DNA of 64,000 nucleotides from Pictodentalium vernedei (GCA_031216915.1 CM062296.1:64820148-64884147); one strand, 5' to 3'. Shown: positions 11,190 to 22,449, numbered from the stretch's first letter. Numbers and translations: made by a program. The notes: a model not told the origin generated them from the letters alone.

Positions 11190-12546
11190 ACGTTCATCGG
11201 TAGGGGGTAGAATTTGTGCTACTGTTCAAGTTACAATGCCCCAGATCTTGCCCATTTCTCTCCCAATCTATTTATGAGAGATTGTGTGATCGACTTAAGC
11301 AAAATTAATTGTATGCTACCGCCCAATAACAGCATTCGATGCGTTTTAATGTCCGACAGTCACATCGATTATTCAGGTTTCGATCTCAAATGTTTATTTC
11401 TCGGCGCGGCATTGCATCCGACAACCGTCATTTTGACACCAATTACACCCCTGTGCGGCAAAGGTACAGCTGATTTTATCTTTTCGACCCCCACGCCCCG
11501 GGGTATGGCTCACCCATGGACGGTGTACGCAAGGAACTTCTCGTACAACGTGATAGATATCGTATGGCGAAATAACACAGTTTTTCACTTTAAAACAAAA
11601 TAAAATATAAACGTCGACACAGATGATTGAAAATCCCAGTTCTAGTTTCCAAGTACAGGTAACAGGATTTTCAAACGTTTATTTCCAAATTCCAGGTGTG
11701 GTATCACGTCCTCACGTGATGGATCTGAAAATAAGATCCATGGTTGTTACGGTAATACCAACTGCACTCCTTTGTCACATTTATTTTCAATGCTGCAGGT
11801 ATCCCCCCCCCCCCAAAAAAAAAAACACCCTCGCGCACCACAAACCCATTGCACACACACCTGTCGAGTGGAAGTTTACAAAACGTGCTGTTATTTATTC
11901 TTCCAAGTTAAAGAAAGTGTACGACAGAAAGAACCAGGACTTCAAATTTTCAGTAATATAACGTTGTTTTTTTTTTCAACTTATCCAGATATTCATGTAA
12001 AGAGCAAGTACTAAAAATTAATGTGAACCTGACATTCAGCGATCCGATAAAAATGAATGTGACAAACTGACAATTCACAAAAATATAAATATCAATTTAT
12101 GAAATGAAAAAGCAAAATAGTATTTATGACATATCCATATCAGCAGAGTTAATAAATGCACTTAACCCTTTACCTAACATGAAAAGCAGACGACACTTGC
12201 CAAAAAAATTCTTGAATAACTAATTTTTTTCATTTTTTGTCTCAAAAACATAGGTTATGACCCCTCAATGGAACGAGCTCAACGAGCTCGTTCCAATGAG
12301 GGGTCATAACCTATGTTTTTGAGACAAAAAATGAAAAAAATAATGAAAATTAATTGGCGATTTTTGAGAATAGCGTTGGCCGGTTTTGGCCGTTACGTTG
12401 GGTAAAGGGTTAACTAAACATAAATGTATCAGGAGAGTGGCGTGAAACTAATACACTTGCAGTGTTATATTCTAACACAGACTTTACATTCATCTTTTAT
12501 CGAATCGGTGAATATCAGGTTGATATTTTAATACCTGTTCTTCACA
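11190..12546 (+). repeat. Dispersed repeat D, copy 2 (left arm of a large inverted repeat)
   Basis: Same ordered blocks as copy 1. It ends at about 12546 in TTTAATACCTGTTCTTCACA, where a hAT-type element sits. Beyond that element the sequence continues as copy 3 in the opposite orientation. A TTAA MITE at 12162-12413 interrupts this copy. Confidence 0.65.
12162..12413. mobile_element. TTAA (piggyBac-type) palindromic MITE, copy 1
   Basis: Bounded by TTAA on both sides. Ends are TTAACCCTTTACCTAACATG and CGTTGGGTAAAGGGTTAA. The centre is a near-perfect palindrome of about 55-bp arms around GGAACGAGCTC. Piggybac-superfamily elements insert at TTAA and start with CCC, which these ends match. About 250 bp, no coding capacity. 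Confidence 0.85.
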
Positions 12547-12984
12547 CAGTGACGGCGCCAGTATTGCAATTTGGGGTGTGAAGACGGGGGGGGGGGGGGG
12601 GGGGGGTGGCTAAGTAAAATATGGTGGGGTGGTTTAAGGTCGAAATGCCGAAGGTATCTCCCAAAGGCTGCATGCCTTAGCTGGAGGAGAGTAAGAGACG
12701 GGTACTCCCCTCGAGTATGTTGGGGTCTGGGAGAGGGGGGGGGGGGGAGGTGGTCTTTCCCGTGAAAACCTTTCATATTTGGACGCTCTGGGGGTGACAT
12801 CTCAGCATTTCTACAATACCTGACCTGATGTACATTGTTGTGTGCCGTTTGTAGGTGTGATATTGGATGTGAAAACCACGGTCAGATAGCAATTTGAGGT
12901 TTGATTTGGGGGCGAAGGAAAAGTTTGTGGGGAAGGGCAATCACCCCTAGCCCCTCCCCCAACGATCCCGTGGCGCCGCCACTG
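12547..12984. mobile_element. hAT-like non-autonomous element
   Basis: Ends are inverted repeats, CAGTGACGGCGCCA and TGGCGCCGCCACTG. The flanks TCTTCACA (12539-12546) and ACTTCACA (12985-12992) form an 8-bp target duplication with one mismatch, as expected for hAT. The interior is G-rich and non-coding. It sits at the centre of the large inverted repeat formed by repeat D copies 2 and 3. Confidence 0.8.
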
Positions 12985-13163
12985 ACTTCACATGTATATA
13001 TGAATAAGTTGAAAAAATATTAGATTACTGAATATTTGAATTCCTAGTTCTTTCTTTTGTATATATTCTTTCAACTTAGAAGAATAATTGCCAGCGCGTT
13101 TTGTAAACTTTCACTCTACGGGTGTGGATGGGAAGGGGGGGGAGGGGGGATTACCTGTAGTCT

Positions 13164-13408
13164 TTAACTGGTTGAGCGCTGCATTGTTTTTGAAGGTTTG
13201 AATTTGATCATCAAAATTTGTTTTATTACAATTTATTGAAGAGTGCCCAAAGGCACTCTTCAATAATTTGTGATAAAACAAAGTTTTACAGACAAAATAT
13301 TATGCGCGTTTGAATATGAGACATGTGCAAGGAAAAAGTTAGCGTTTGTTGTGAGATAACAATTTTTTTGAAAGCCCTGATAGTGGCTTCTAGCACTCAA
13401 CCAGTTAA
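13164..13408. mobile_element. TTAA palindromic MITE, second family, copy 1
   Basis: Begins TTAACTGGTTGAGCGCT and ends AGCACTCAACCAGTTAA, so it is bounded by TTAA. The centre is a hairpin GAAGAGTGCCCAAAGGCACTCTTC extended by flanking AATTTGTTTTATTACAA-like arms. A second, 3'-truncated copy is at 21059-21292. Confidence 0.8.
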
Positions 13409-13673
13409 AACAAGTGTAACCAAGGGTGCAGTTGGAATCACTATAATAGCCATGGACCTTATTTTCAGATGCATCATGTGATGGCGTGATACCACCGTGA
13501 ATTTGGAAATAACATTTGAAACTCTGTTTCCTGTACTGGGAAATGGACCGGGATTTTCATTCATCATTGTCGATACTTATAACTTTGTTATTTGAAGTAA
13601 GAAATTGTGTCCTTTCGCCATACCGCCGTATCACGCTGTACGCGAAGTCCCATACGACCATCGCCCATGGGTG

Positions 13674-14113
13674 CAGTGGCGGCGCTACGGGGGGGGGGGG
13701 GGGGGACATGGGGGCATTTACCCCCCCCCCCCCCCCCCCCCCCCCAAACGAAGGCTTTGCCCCCCCCCCCCCCCCCCCCAGTTGCCCCCCCCCCCCCCTC
13801 AACCATCTCGCATGCATTTCCATCCACCCTCACACACAAACACATTCAGTCACTCTCTCTCTCACACACACACACCCCTCTCTTTTTTATTCCCAATAAT
13901 TTCCCATACACACTTAGCCCAAAGCCTCAGGCTAGCTGATGAACACATCCAGGTAGTAGAGATTTAAAGACTCGGATGCAGATACTTATAAGTTATAATT
14001 AAGTTATGAGCCAACAAAGGCATGTCTATCATATCCCTTGTCTAAAAAAATTCATGGATTTCGCATTATGACAGACGGGCATTATCTCCCTTGCACTGTT
14101 CAATTATTTGAAG

Positions 14114-14145
<32 letters not shown>

Positions 14146-14404
14146 ACGCACAGACCCACCAGACGCGGATCCAGGATTTTTTGAAAGGAGGACCGCTAAT
14201 TACCATTACATTTAGTCGAAACTTGGACCCAAAGTCCGTAAAAAAGTCCGTAAAAAAGTATATTACGGACTTTGGGTCCAAGTTTGGACTACCTCATAAC
14301 AAAGTAATGATATGATCCTTTACGTATTTGCCCCCCTTCATGGGAGTCTGCCCCCCTAGTTGCCCCCCCCCCCCCCCACAAAAAAATTTCTGGCGCCGCC
14401 ATTG
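13674..14404. mobile_element. hAT-like non-autonomous element with poly-C tracts, 731 bp
   Basis: Ends are CAGTGGCGGCGC and GCGCCGCCATTG. They are flanked by a perfect 8-bp direct repeat CATGGGTG (13666-13673 and 14405-14412), diagnostic of hAT insertion. The interior has long G and C homopolymers (13690-13800), a CT microsatellite (14114-14145) and a hairpin at 14219-14290 whose arms include ACTTGGACCCAAAGTCCGTA. Proline-rich frames through the C tracts are not genes. Confidence 0.85.
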
Positions 14405-14877
14405 CATGGGTGAGGCCTACCCCGGGAGGAGGGGGGGGGGGGTCGAAAAGATAAACTCAGCTTTAACTGTTGAACTAATTGCAGCACACTGTTGTGATTG
14501 GTGTGACAATGACGGGTATCGGGCGTACTTTACGATATACTGTACCGAGATGCTATGCCGTACTTAGAAATAAACATTTGAGATCAAAACATGCATAATC
14601 GACGCGACTCTCGCGCATTATAACGCGTCGAATGCTGTTGTTTGGCGGTGACATGCACTCATTTTCTTGGGACAGAAGTGGGAAAGATCTGGGCATTTTA
14701 CCGTACACAACATTATAATTTCTACTCCCTACCGAGAAACGTTTTTCATCTGCTCTATTTGATCCGCCATTTTAAAATGACTGAAGTTGATAGCAGACCT
14801 CTTGGTGAATACCGAATGGGCTGCGCAGGAGACTAAGGCGAGGATTCAAATGGTTCCTGAAGCAGGAATGTTTTTTT

Positions 14878-15128
14878 TTAACCCTTTACCTAACATGAAA
14901 AGCAGACGACACTTGCAAAAAAAATTCTTGAATAACTAATTTTTTTCATTTTTTGTCTCAAAAACATAGGTTATGACCCCTCGTTGGAACGAGCTCGACG
15001 AGCTCGTTCCAACGAGGGGTCATAACCTATGTTTTTGAGACAATAAATGAAAAAATAATGAAAATTAACTGACGATTTTTGAGAATAGCGCTGGCCGGTT
15101 TTGGCCGTTACGTTGGGTAAAGGGTTAA
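14878..15128. mobile_element. TTAA palindromic MITE, copy 2
   Basis: Same family as 12162-12413; TTAA on both sides; central arms GACCCCTCGTTGGAACGAGC and complement are perfect. Confidence 0.87.
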
Positions 15129-15299
15129 AAGTTAGTATCAAACTGATTTCTCTGATGGCCTTTTAGGGATTTATTTGGATTCTGCATTCTTGGGGAAAAA
15201 ACCATAAAAGGGGAATTTTTCGCACCCCCTCCCCCGCGACGCCTATCTCTTTCTCAATGGCTCTTCCAGCTTGCCAGATATAACAATAAATGTACTGTT

Positions 15300-15552
15300 T
15301 TAACCCTTTACCGAACGTAACGACCAAAACCGGCCAGCGCGATTCTCAAAAATCGCCAATTAATTTTTATTATTTTAAATTTTTTATCTCCAAAACATAG
15401 GTTATGACCCCTCGTTGGAACGAGTTCGTCGAGCCCGTTTCAATACGGGGTCATAACCTATGTTTTGGAGACAACAAAATGAAAAAAAAATTAGTTATTC
15501 AAGAATTGTTTTTGCAAGTGTCGACTTCTTTTCATGTTAGGTAAAGGGTTAT
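15300..15552. mobile_element. TTAA palindromic MITE, copy 3 (inverted)
   Basis: Same family, opposite orientation to the copies at 12162 and 14878 (the CGTAACGACCAAAACCGGCC arm comes first). The right boundary reads TTAT instead of TTAA, a single decayed base. Confidence 0.85.
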
Positions 15553-15959
15553 TCGCACTAGACGACTTATTCGACAGTTGAACAAAACCCAAAATAGATT
15601 TTGTTTGTCTGTACACCAGATTATAATGCACATAATGCGCTTCCAGGAAGGCAACAAATGAACTTTATATTGACACGGAAAGGGAAAATGAAACTAGCTA
15701 GCGTGAATTATTACACATAATCAACCTTTGAAACTTAATAACCGCAATGTGTGCACGTTTGTGTACATTTAAAACTACTTCCAAATCAGCAGAAATTAAG
15801 TAACTTGATAAAGGGTGACGTGAAAACCCTGTACCTTGAATGTCTTTTCTAAATTTCTGTGACGCAGATTAAAAGAAAGGGAAAACAGTCCCAATTTAAT
15901 ATAATTTATTCATAATATCATAACTGAATACTGAAAACCTCTAATATTCGTCTTATATA
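15553..15959. other. Unannotated DNA
   Basis: No recognisable feature before the decayed LINE. Confidence 0.5.
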
Positions 15960-15970
15960 AAAAGAAGAAG

Positions 15971-17406
15971 ATGGATGAATGCTTGGAACTACTAATCAAG
16001 CACTCGGAAAAAATAAACGATAAGCGATGGGGCATGGTGAACCCACCGGGGTACAAGAATGAGGACGAAGAAAATTTATCGAACTTTGTGTACAGCAAAA
16101 TTAAAGCCGAGGAGGTACGAAAATTAAGAAGCGGAAGAGCGGGAGGGGGAACGAAATTCCTACCGAGTTCCTAACAACTGAGAATAGGAACTCTGTAGAA
16201 GCCTAACGGTCCTATTTTATTCACCTGTAGGAAAACAAATGAACTCAAAAAGAGTGGAGAGAAAGAAAAGGTGACATTTAAACACACAAAGCGGCAAAAG
16301 GACTTTTCGGATAACTATCTGGGGATTTCTGTCAGTAGCGACGTTGGAAAAGGTTTTCGTGAATTCTTGTATGGGAGATTAGAGGAGGTGATCGAAGCGA
16401 TGGGTATTCTGTGAGAGATTCAAAATGGCTTCATGAAGAGGAGAGTCGCTGACCATTTTCACGCCCTCCTAAATGATAGAATCTGCGAAAACCAACAAGA
16501 GAAAAAAATGTTTATGGAATCTTTAGGCCCTCGGCCTAGGAGACGAGTTTGTTGGAATTCTGAAAGCATTCTGTAAAGATGTACAGAGTGAACCTAGCCG
16601 AGGTAACATAACATCAAAAGGTGTGCCAATGGCGATAGGGCACATGCAGGGACTTATCCTTTTGTCAGTTCTTTTTGCATAATAGATTTGGGCGATGAAC
16701 CCTGTGCAATGCGACGGCGGGGGTTGGATAGCAGTTGGAGACTTGAAGACTGCAGGGCTATTTTTCGCATACGACATGGTACTAGTGTCAGCAAGCGAAG
16801 AAGGCTAACGAAATTTTGCTGGCAATTGTTGAGAGATATGGAAACAAATGGAGACTAGAACTAAATGAAAGCGAAATCACAATTATACCCGTGGGTCGCA
16901 AAGTGGAACCTACTCGAAAGTGGAGAGTGGTGTAGTTCAGTATTCCGGAAGGTAGCAGCAAACTACTCAGTGTAGGAGAGACGGGACGGGTGATTATGAT
17001 TATTTAAGGGAAATACAAGCATACTGGAAGAGGCATCTACCAACAGGACACAAATAAACTAACTGTGCAGAGGAAGCGAATCCTGAACCAAATGAAACTT
17101 ATAGGGAGAAACAGTTTCAATAATGTTTTTGAGGGAAAAATCAAGTATAACATATGGTACAGAAGTGATGCCTCAAAGCCAGACGGTTTTACAGAGCTTG
17201 GAAACCCTGCAAAACTATGTATAACGGGGACGAGTAATGCCCCAGCTCTAGAAGCGATCAAGGATGAGCTTGGGCAGATGAGGATCAAGGACAGGATAGA
17301 CTTAATGAAACGCTGTTATCTTAACTATTCGGTAAATCTCCCCGACAGCCGATGCTGTAAACTGATGTTTCAGAATATGTGGAATTCATGTACGAAGACA
17401 GGGTAG
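15971..17406 (+). pseudogene. Family H LINE reverse transcriptase, broken
   Basis: Fragments of a reverse transcriptase can be followed across frames: an N-terminal piece at 15971-16174, a core block resembling fingers motifs (IQNGFMKRR, about 16420), then GWIAVGDLK...GLFFAYDMVLVSASEEG at about 16725-16805. In that last piece the catalytic FADD box has become FAYD. A thumb/C-terminal piece at 17065-17406 contains MKLIGRNSFNNVFEGK and ALEAIKDELGQMRIKDR. The same blocks occur on the minus strand at 29016-29713. Stops and frameshifts are numerous, so no enzyme can be made. The part 3' of this is separated by another LINE. Confidence 0.75.
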
Positions 17407-17538
17407 ATGGTACAAGTGAGGGTGTTAATAGGGAACTACCTCGAACTTAGAAGCAGGCACTGACCAGCGTAATAAAATTGTCAAAGAAAAAGTCATGGCG
17501 GAGGGTAGCCTTAATTGCCGAAAGGGGGTCAAATCAAG

Positions 17539-18487
17539 GATTACCTGGCAGTTGCCTTGGTCCTGTTCTGTTTCTATTCTATATTTCAAAAATGTTCACC
17601 ATCATTGAATCTCACCTGCCTGATGTCCATGGTTATGCTGATGACACACAGGTCTATTTCTCTTTTCGACCATCAATCAAGGATCAAACTAAAGCTCTAG
17701 AAACTATTGAATCATTTATTTCGGACATTCGCACATGGATGGTTTCAAACAAATTAATGATAAACGATGATAAGACTGAATTCCTAATAATTGGTTCCCG
17801 ACAACAACTCACTAAAGTTGACATCAATTCAGTGAAGGTAGGAGATTCCGCCATCAGTGCAAGTAACAGTGTACGTAATCTTGGTGCCTTCTTCGACTCT
17901 ACCATGTCTATGGACACACATGTTACAAATATGTGCAATAAGGCTTTCAGATGTCTATACAAAGTTAAACAGATAAGTCAGTTCCTCACCAAAGACTCAA
18001 CAAAAACCTTAGTTCATGCCTTTGTAACTTCACATTTGGATTATTGTAATGCCTTACTGTTCAAGCTTCCACAATATCAGTACTCTCGCCTTCAGATGGT
18101 ACTAAATGCATCAGCCCGAATGGTATGTAGGATATCACGATCTCAACACATCACTCCTGTTCTGAGGGTAAGCAATGGTTGCCAGTCAAGTACAGAGTAA
18201 TTTTCAAAACTTTATTATTAGTTTTTTAGAAACAAAACAACATGTGACCAGCCAACTTAGAGGAACTCCTTAATACCAAGAATGTGTGTCAATACAACCT
18301 GAGGTCCGATAGTAAAATGCTGCTACATGTTCCAAAACATAGGTGTAAGACATTTAGAGATAGGTCATTCTCATTTGCTGGCCCTCACTTGTGGAATAAT
18401 TTACCAGAACACCTAAAAGGACTGTCAAATGTCAACCTTTTCAAGAAAGATCTCAAAACATACCTGTTTCAAAAAGCCTATAAGTGA
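17539..18487 (+). pseudogene. CR1/L2-like reverse transcriptase C-terminal half
   Basis: The palm motif is intact as GYADDTQVYFSF (about 17634-17670), followed by MVSNKLMINDDKTEF and VRNLGAFFDSTMSMDTHV. Next come LVHAFVTSHLDYCNALLF and a WLPVKYRVIFKTLLL block in a shifted frame near 18178-18225. The end is FSFAGPHLWNNLPEHLKG at 18372-18425. These blocks in this order are the standard carboxy-terminal half of CR1/L2-type elements. One frameshift near 18170 and a TAG near 18227 break it. The upstream endonuclease and RT fingers are missing through 5' truncation. Confidence 0.85.
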
Positions 18488-18630
18488 TGTTGTGGACTGT
18501 AAGATACTGTATATATTCCGTTTGTATATTTGCATGAGCTCAGTAACATGTACAGCGCCTTAGAATATGGTTCTATATCTTCTGAACTATAATTTTGGCG
18601 CTATATAAATGTGTATATTATCATTATTAT
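17539..18630 (+). mobile_element. 5'-truncated CR1/L2-like LINE inside LINE H1
   Basis: Starts abruptly within the RT palm (GLPGSCLGPVLFLFYISK) and ends with a microsatellite-type tail, GTGTATATTATCATTATTAT. The host LINE sequence on both sides is identified by comparison with the other family H copy. No target duplication is evident, which is not unusual for CR1-like elements. 5' truncation is the normal outcome of target-primed reverse transcription. Confidence 0.8.
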
Positions 18631-18639
18631 GTATGTTGG

Positions 18640-19083
18640 TGGCCCGGATGATAAAGAGAAGTCCAGTTTTTAAAAATACCTTGATGGCACCTTTAGAGTA
18701 TCACTGTTTTTATCAAGCTGAGTTCGAGGTCCGTCGTGCTTGAAGAAAATTGGGAAAAAACAATGGAATATGAAAAGAAGTGCAAGATGTGTAATTGAGG
18801 CGCGGTGGGGACGTTGGAACACTTTCTATTACAATGTCCAAAATACCAATCGAACAGAATAAGATTCACTGGAAGTATAATGGAGAAGTGGGATGGGAGA
18901 AAGAAGATCATGTGGTTAGTGGGCGAAGCAAAGGAGAGGATTGGATTGCTTATCGGGGAGATTGGGAAGAATGGGAATGGGATGTCATCCAGCCGTTCGT
19001 ATCCGAGTGTTGGGAGGAGAGAAGAAGCGTTAGAATGGGGAAGTAGTTGGGAGCACAGGGGTAAACAAGGTCTTCTCACCTGA
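18640..19083 (+). pseudogene. Family H LINE C-terminal zinc-knuckle segment
   Basis: After the inserted LINE the host resumes. CKMCN (about 18781-18795), a stop, then VGTLEHFLLQCPKYQ (about 18805-18850) make a CxxC...H...C arrangement, followed by KWDGRKK and ECWEERRS. The same region on the minus strand at 24678-24945 reads CQMCN...ETLGHFLLECPKYQ without that stop. It is a structural remnant, not expressed protein. Confidence 0.7.
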
Positions 19084-19138
19084 GAACCGCGACAAATCAA
19101 TGACCGTCCAAAGTGTTATTATATTATTATTATTATTT

Positions 19139-19792
19139 ATGAACATCGTACCCTTCAACGCTAGGCAACAAGTCACAATTATACCAACACGTGTACGTGT
19201 CAACAACGTTCAAGGTACCTGACAAAAATAAACCAATGAGTAAGCCTAACCAAACGTGGTGTTAACTCCATATTTGTCAACCATGAGTGCACAGTGAATA
19301 AAATTCGTGGAACTAGACAAAACAAAATTTGTGATGAGGCAAGGAGGACTTGCACAACAAGGAAATAAACGTGCAACATATAATTTTAGAGCTCGTGACG
19401 TATGATGTACTTGTGAGATATAGAGGTCGGTATAAATTGTCAGATTATCAGAATTGCGTATTACAGTATACAGTCACCGAGAGTTGAAAGGGGCTTGCTT
19501 CCCAAGACCGTTCGTTCGTTCGTTCGTTGCGTATCACATTTTCTAATGTAATACATTGAATTTTGTAGTTTGGTTAGTACATGGAATTTTGGAGTTTGGT
19601 TGGATTTAAGAAAATTAAACAGTTTTTAAAGGTAAGTGGATGAACACAAGTGACCACAAGATTGCGATCAGACTCTGTTGAACCAACATGTATCTGGGTG
19701 CATCTAATAGAGATCGTATACATTGGGGGTCAGAAGAAGCGGGGCATGGTAAGCTGAAGCACATCTACATGTGTAAAGCATATTGATGGATA
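19139..19792. other. Unannotated DNA
   Basis: AT-rich with a short (CGTT)n run at about 19508-19530; no gene or repeat family recognised. Confidence 0.5.
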
Positions 19793-20049
19793 TTAACCCT
19801 TTATTTACCTAACATGAAAAGCAGACGACACTTGCAAAAAAAAAAAAATTCTTGAATAACTACTTTTTTCATATTTTGTCTCAAAACATAGGTTATGACC
19901 CCTCGTTGGAACAAGATCGACGAGCTTGTTCCAACGTGGGGTCATAACCTGTGTTTTTGATAGAAAAAATGAAAATATAATCAAAATTAATTGGCGATTT
20001 TCTTGAATAGCGCTGACCGGTTTGGTTGTTACGTTGGGTAAAGGGTTAA
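19793..20049. mobile_element. TTAA palindromic MITE, copy 4
   Basis: TTAA on both sides; standard arms with an expanded A-run at about 19841. The central palindrome is slightly diverged. Confidence 0.85.
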
Positions 20050-20335
20050 TCGAAAATGGAGAGCAGTTGTCTGTTTTGAATGGGTTTTGGAATAACGAGA
20101 ATTCACCATTTCAAAAAACACTTAGACATCTCATATGGTAAGACTCCTGTTCAAATAGGTATTTATGTGATTCCTGGATTTATCAGGAGGGGTGGAAAAA
20201 TAAGAAAAGACAGCGTCAGGGGTTGGGGTAAAAGATGCTCTGGAACATTTTGCTTCAACATAACCAAATCATCTCTCTAACAGAAGAAAGAAATACACTA
20301 GAATACAATACGATTCGATCGAATTAGATTAGATT

Positions 20336-20462
20336 TTAACCCTTTGCCCAACGCAGACGATATCAAAATTAATAATGAGCTCGTTCGAATGAGAGGTCTT
20401 CTGTTCAGTTTGTAAATTACGCGGATGTATGCGATCGATTCGTTAAGTTCAGGTTTAATCAA
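20336..20462. mobile_element. Short variant of the TTAA MITE
   Basis: Begins TTAACCCTTTGCCCAACGCA, then GACGATATC and one arm of the family core, GAGCTCGTTCGAATGAG. The right end is decayed. It matches 22327-22449 over most of its length. Confidence 0.6.
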
Positions 20463-20505
20463 GTTGGTAGTTTGGCTGTCCGTTAGAAAATTAAATAGTT
20501 TTTTT

Positions 20506-20759
20506 TTAACCCTTTACCTAACAAGAAAAGCAGACGACACTTGCAAAAAAAAAATTCTTGAATAACTATTTTTTTTTATTTTTTGTCTCAAAAACATAAG
20601 TTATGACCCCTCTTTGGAACGAGCTCAGGGAGCTCGTTCCTACGAGGGGTCATAACCTATGTTTTTGAGACAAAACATAAACAAATAATGAAAATTAATT
20701 GGCGATTTTTGAGAATAGCGCTGTCCGGTTTTGACCGTTACGTTGGGGAAAAGGGTTAA
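20506..20759. mobile_element. TTAA palindromic MITE, copy 5
   Basis: Same family as 12162-12413, bounded by TTAA. Confidence 0.85.
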
Positions 20760-21058
20760 AGCTAAGTGGGAAAATAATTATTCATTTATTAGAACTGTAT
20801 CTACACATCGCATAATTGGTAACAGAATCTGGTGGACCAAGGTGTGGGCATCAAAAAGATAACAAGAAAATTAGGGGTTTGGTTTAAGAAGAAGACGGAC
20901 ATGGTAAAATGAAGCGGATCTCCACTGATGGATTTTAATCGAAAGTGGAGCGCAGTTGTCAGGGGAAAATTTGATTAGGTCTTAAACAAAACAAGAATCC
21001 GCCATTTCAAATTACTTTGTCTGAAATCTGATATGGTGAGACTTCTGTTCAAATTTAT

Positions 21059-21292
21059 TTTAACTGGTTGAAGGCCATTTTATTTTTGGTGGCCTGAATT
21101 TGTTCATCAAAATTTGTTTTATTACAAATTACCGAAGAGTGACAACAGAGACTCTTCAATAATTTGTGATAAAACAAATGCACATAAACAAAATATTATT
21201 TGCGTTTGACTGATTATGAAATATGTGCAAGGAAAATGTTGTCTTTAGCTGTGGTACCCTAATTGTTTTGAAAGCCCTGATAGTGGTTTCTA
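21059..21292. mobile_element. TTAA palindromic MITE, second family, copy 2 (right end lost)
   Basis: Begins TTAACTGGTTGAAGGCC and shares AATTTGTTTTATTACAAATT and GCCCTGATAGTGGTTTCTAG with 13164-13408. The last ~17 bp, including the right terminal repeat, are missing. Confidence 0.75.
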
Positions 21293-21419
21293 GTTAATGT
21301 GATTACTGGATTTATCAGGAGGGGTGAAACAATAAAAATAGAAGCAGCTACAATGCATGGGTAAAAGGTATCTTGGAACTTTTTGCTTCAACTGAAGGTA
21401 ACCAAATATTTCCCCCAAT

Positions 21420-22263
21420 TAGGGCTGTCGCAACTATCATTTTTTGTAATCGACTAATCGTGACCAGTAATCGACGGTTAGTCGATTAATAGTCGCTTCC
21501 CATGATTTTTTAGCAAATCATTTTTCTGTTCGTAAAACTCTGAAAATGACAATGGCACCAGTGTGTTCAGACGAAGTGGGGTTGTGGGAACAACAAACCG
21601 GTCCCGACTGAAGCTACATGTAGTCCAGTCTTGGACCCACAGTCCGTAATATAATTTTTGGGGTTGGTACGTCCTGTAGGACGTACCAACCCCAAAAATA
21701 ATATTACTGACTGCGGGTCCAAGTTTGAACTAGATTGAAGCCGATAAATTAAAATGAATTTACCAAAGAACGTTCATGCATATATTTTCTTTCTGCAATA
21801 CGTTTCTCGAAATTTTGAACATTGAGATCTATGCATTCCCTCGTCAGTTGTTAAAATTGGATCTTAGTCTGAAGTTCCGAACTTTGAGAAGTGATCTGAG
21901 GTTCTGACTTTCGTCATAATTTTGTCACTTCCGCGCTTTGGGTTTTCCAATGGGTGCATTCGTGTGTACAAGACTGGAGAAATTCAGAAGAATCTATTCT
22001 TCTCGAGTAACTCTGAGCGTTCTTTCTTACACAGTCAGTGACAGTCGTACAGTCTTCCGGATATGAATGTTAACTATGGTTAGATATTTAAAGTTATTCA
22101 CCTTTATTGATCATTCACCTCACAAAACAATGCAATTTAGCCCCGACGTGTAGTAGACGTGTACCACCTTGAAAATGAACGACGATCGACTAAAAATAAA
22201 AAAACGTCGACTACTTCAATAGTCGACGGTTAGTCGACTAATCGAATAATAGCGACAGCCCTA
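21420..22263. mobile_element. hAT-type MITE, 844 bp, copy 1
   Basis: Ends TAGGGCTGTCGC and GCGACAGCCCTA are flanked by a perfect 8-bp duplication CCCCCAAT (21412-21419 and 22264-22271). Subterminal TAGTCGATTA/GTCGACTA blocks recur at both ends. A central palindrome includes GGGGTTGGTACGTCC at about 21659-21690. Identical in length to 46055-46898, which is in the opposite orientation. No transposase. Confidence 0.92.
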
Positions 22264-22326
22264 CCCCCAATAGAAGAAATTATACTAGAATCTAGAATAT
22301 AATACATGTACTGATGGAATCGAATT

Positions 22327-22449
22327 TTAACCGTTTACCCAAAGCAGACGATATCCAAATTTATGATGAGCTCGTTCTAATGAGGGCTCAACTGCTCAGT
22401 TTGGAAATCACACGGACGGATGCGATCGATTCGTTTAATAAGGGGTTAA
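22327..22449. mobile_element. Short variant of the TTAA MITE
   Basis: TTAA at both ends (22327-22330 and 22446-22449). Inner start is CCGTTTACCCAAAGCAGACG; only one core arm GAGCTCGTTCTAATGAGG remains. Pairs with 20336-20462. Confidence 0.65.

Larger units (their letters stand above)
12993..14860 (-). repeat. Dispersed repeat D, copy 3 (right arm, interrupted twice)
   Basis: Complement of copies 1 and 2: for example GCGTTTTGTAAACTTTCACT at 13098, the complement of the AAGTTTACAAAACG block, and GTCGAAAAGATAAACTCAGC at 14442. It is broken by a TTAA MITE (13164-13408) and a hAT-type element (13674-14404). When these are removed it reads continuously to about 14860. Confidence 0.65.
15960..19138 (+). 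mobile_element. LINE family H, copy H1, decayed and interrupted
   Basis: A non-LTR retrotransposon remnant spread over several frames, in two parts, 15960-17538 and 18631-19138. The inner 17539-18630 belongs to a different LINE. The two parts join in register when compared with the other copy (complement of 24678-25304): both continue through GGGTCAAAT, then a GGTGGCC block, then GCACC. The 3' end shows CGCGACAAATCAATGACC and an ATTATTATTATTATT tail. Clade is uncertain; the order RT, then a C-terminal CxxC...H...C knuckle, is seen in several APE-type LINE clades. Confidence 0.75.

Noticed and set aside
13516-13967. Overlapping proline- or glycine-rich frames
   Set aside because: They cross C/G homopolymers within a hAT-like element inserted with an 8-bp duplication.
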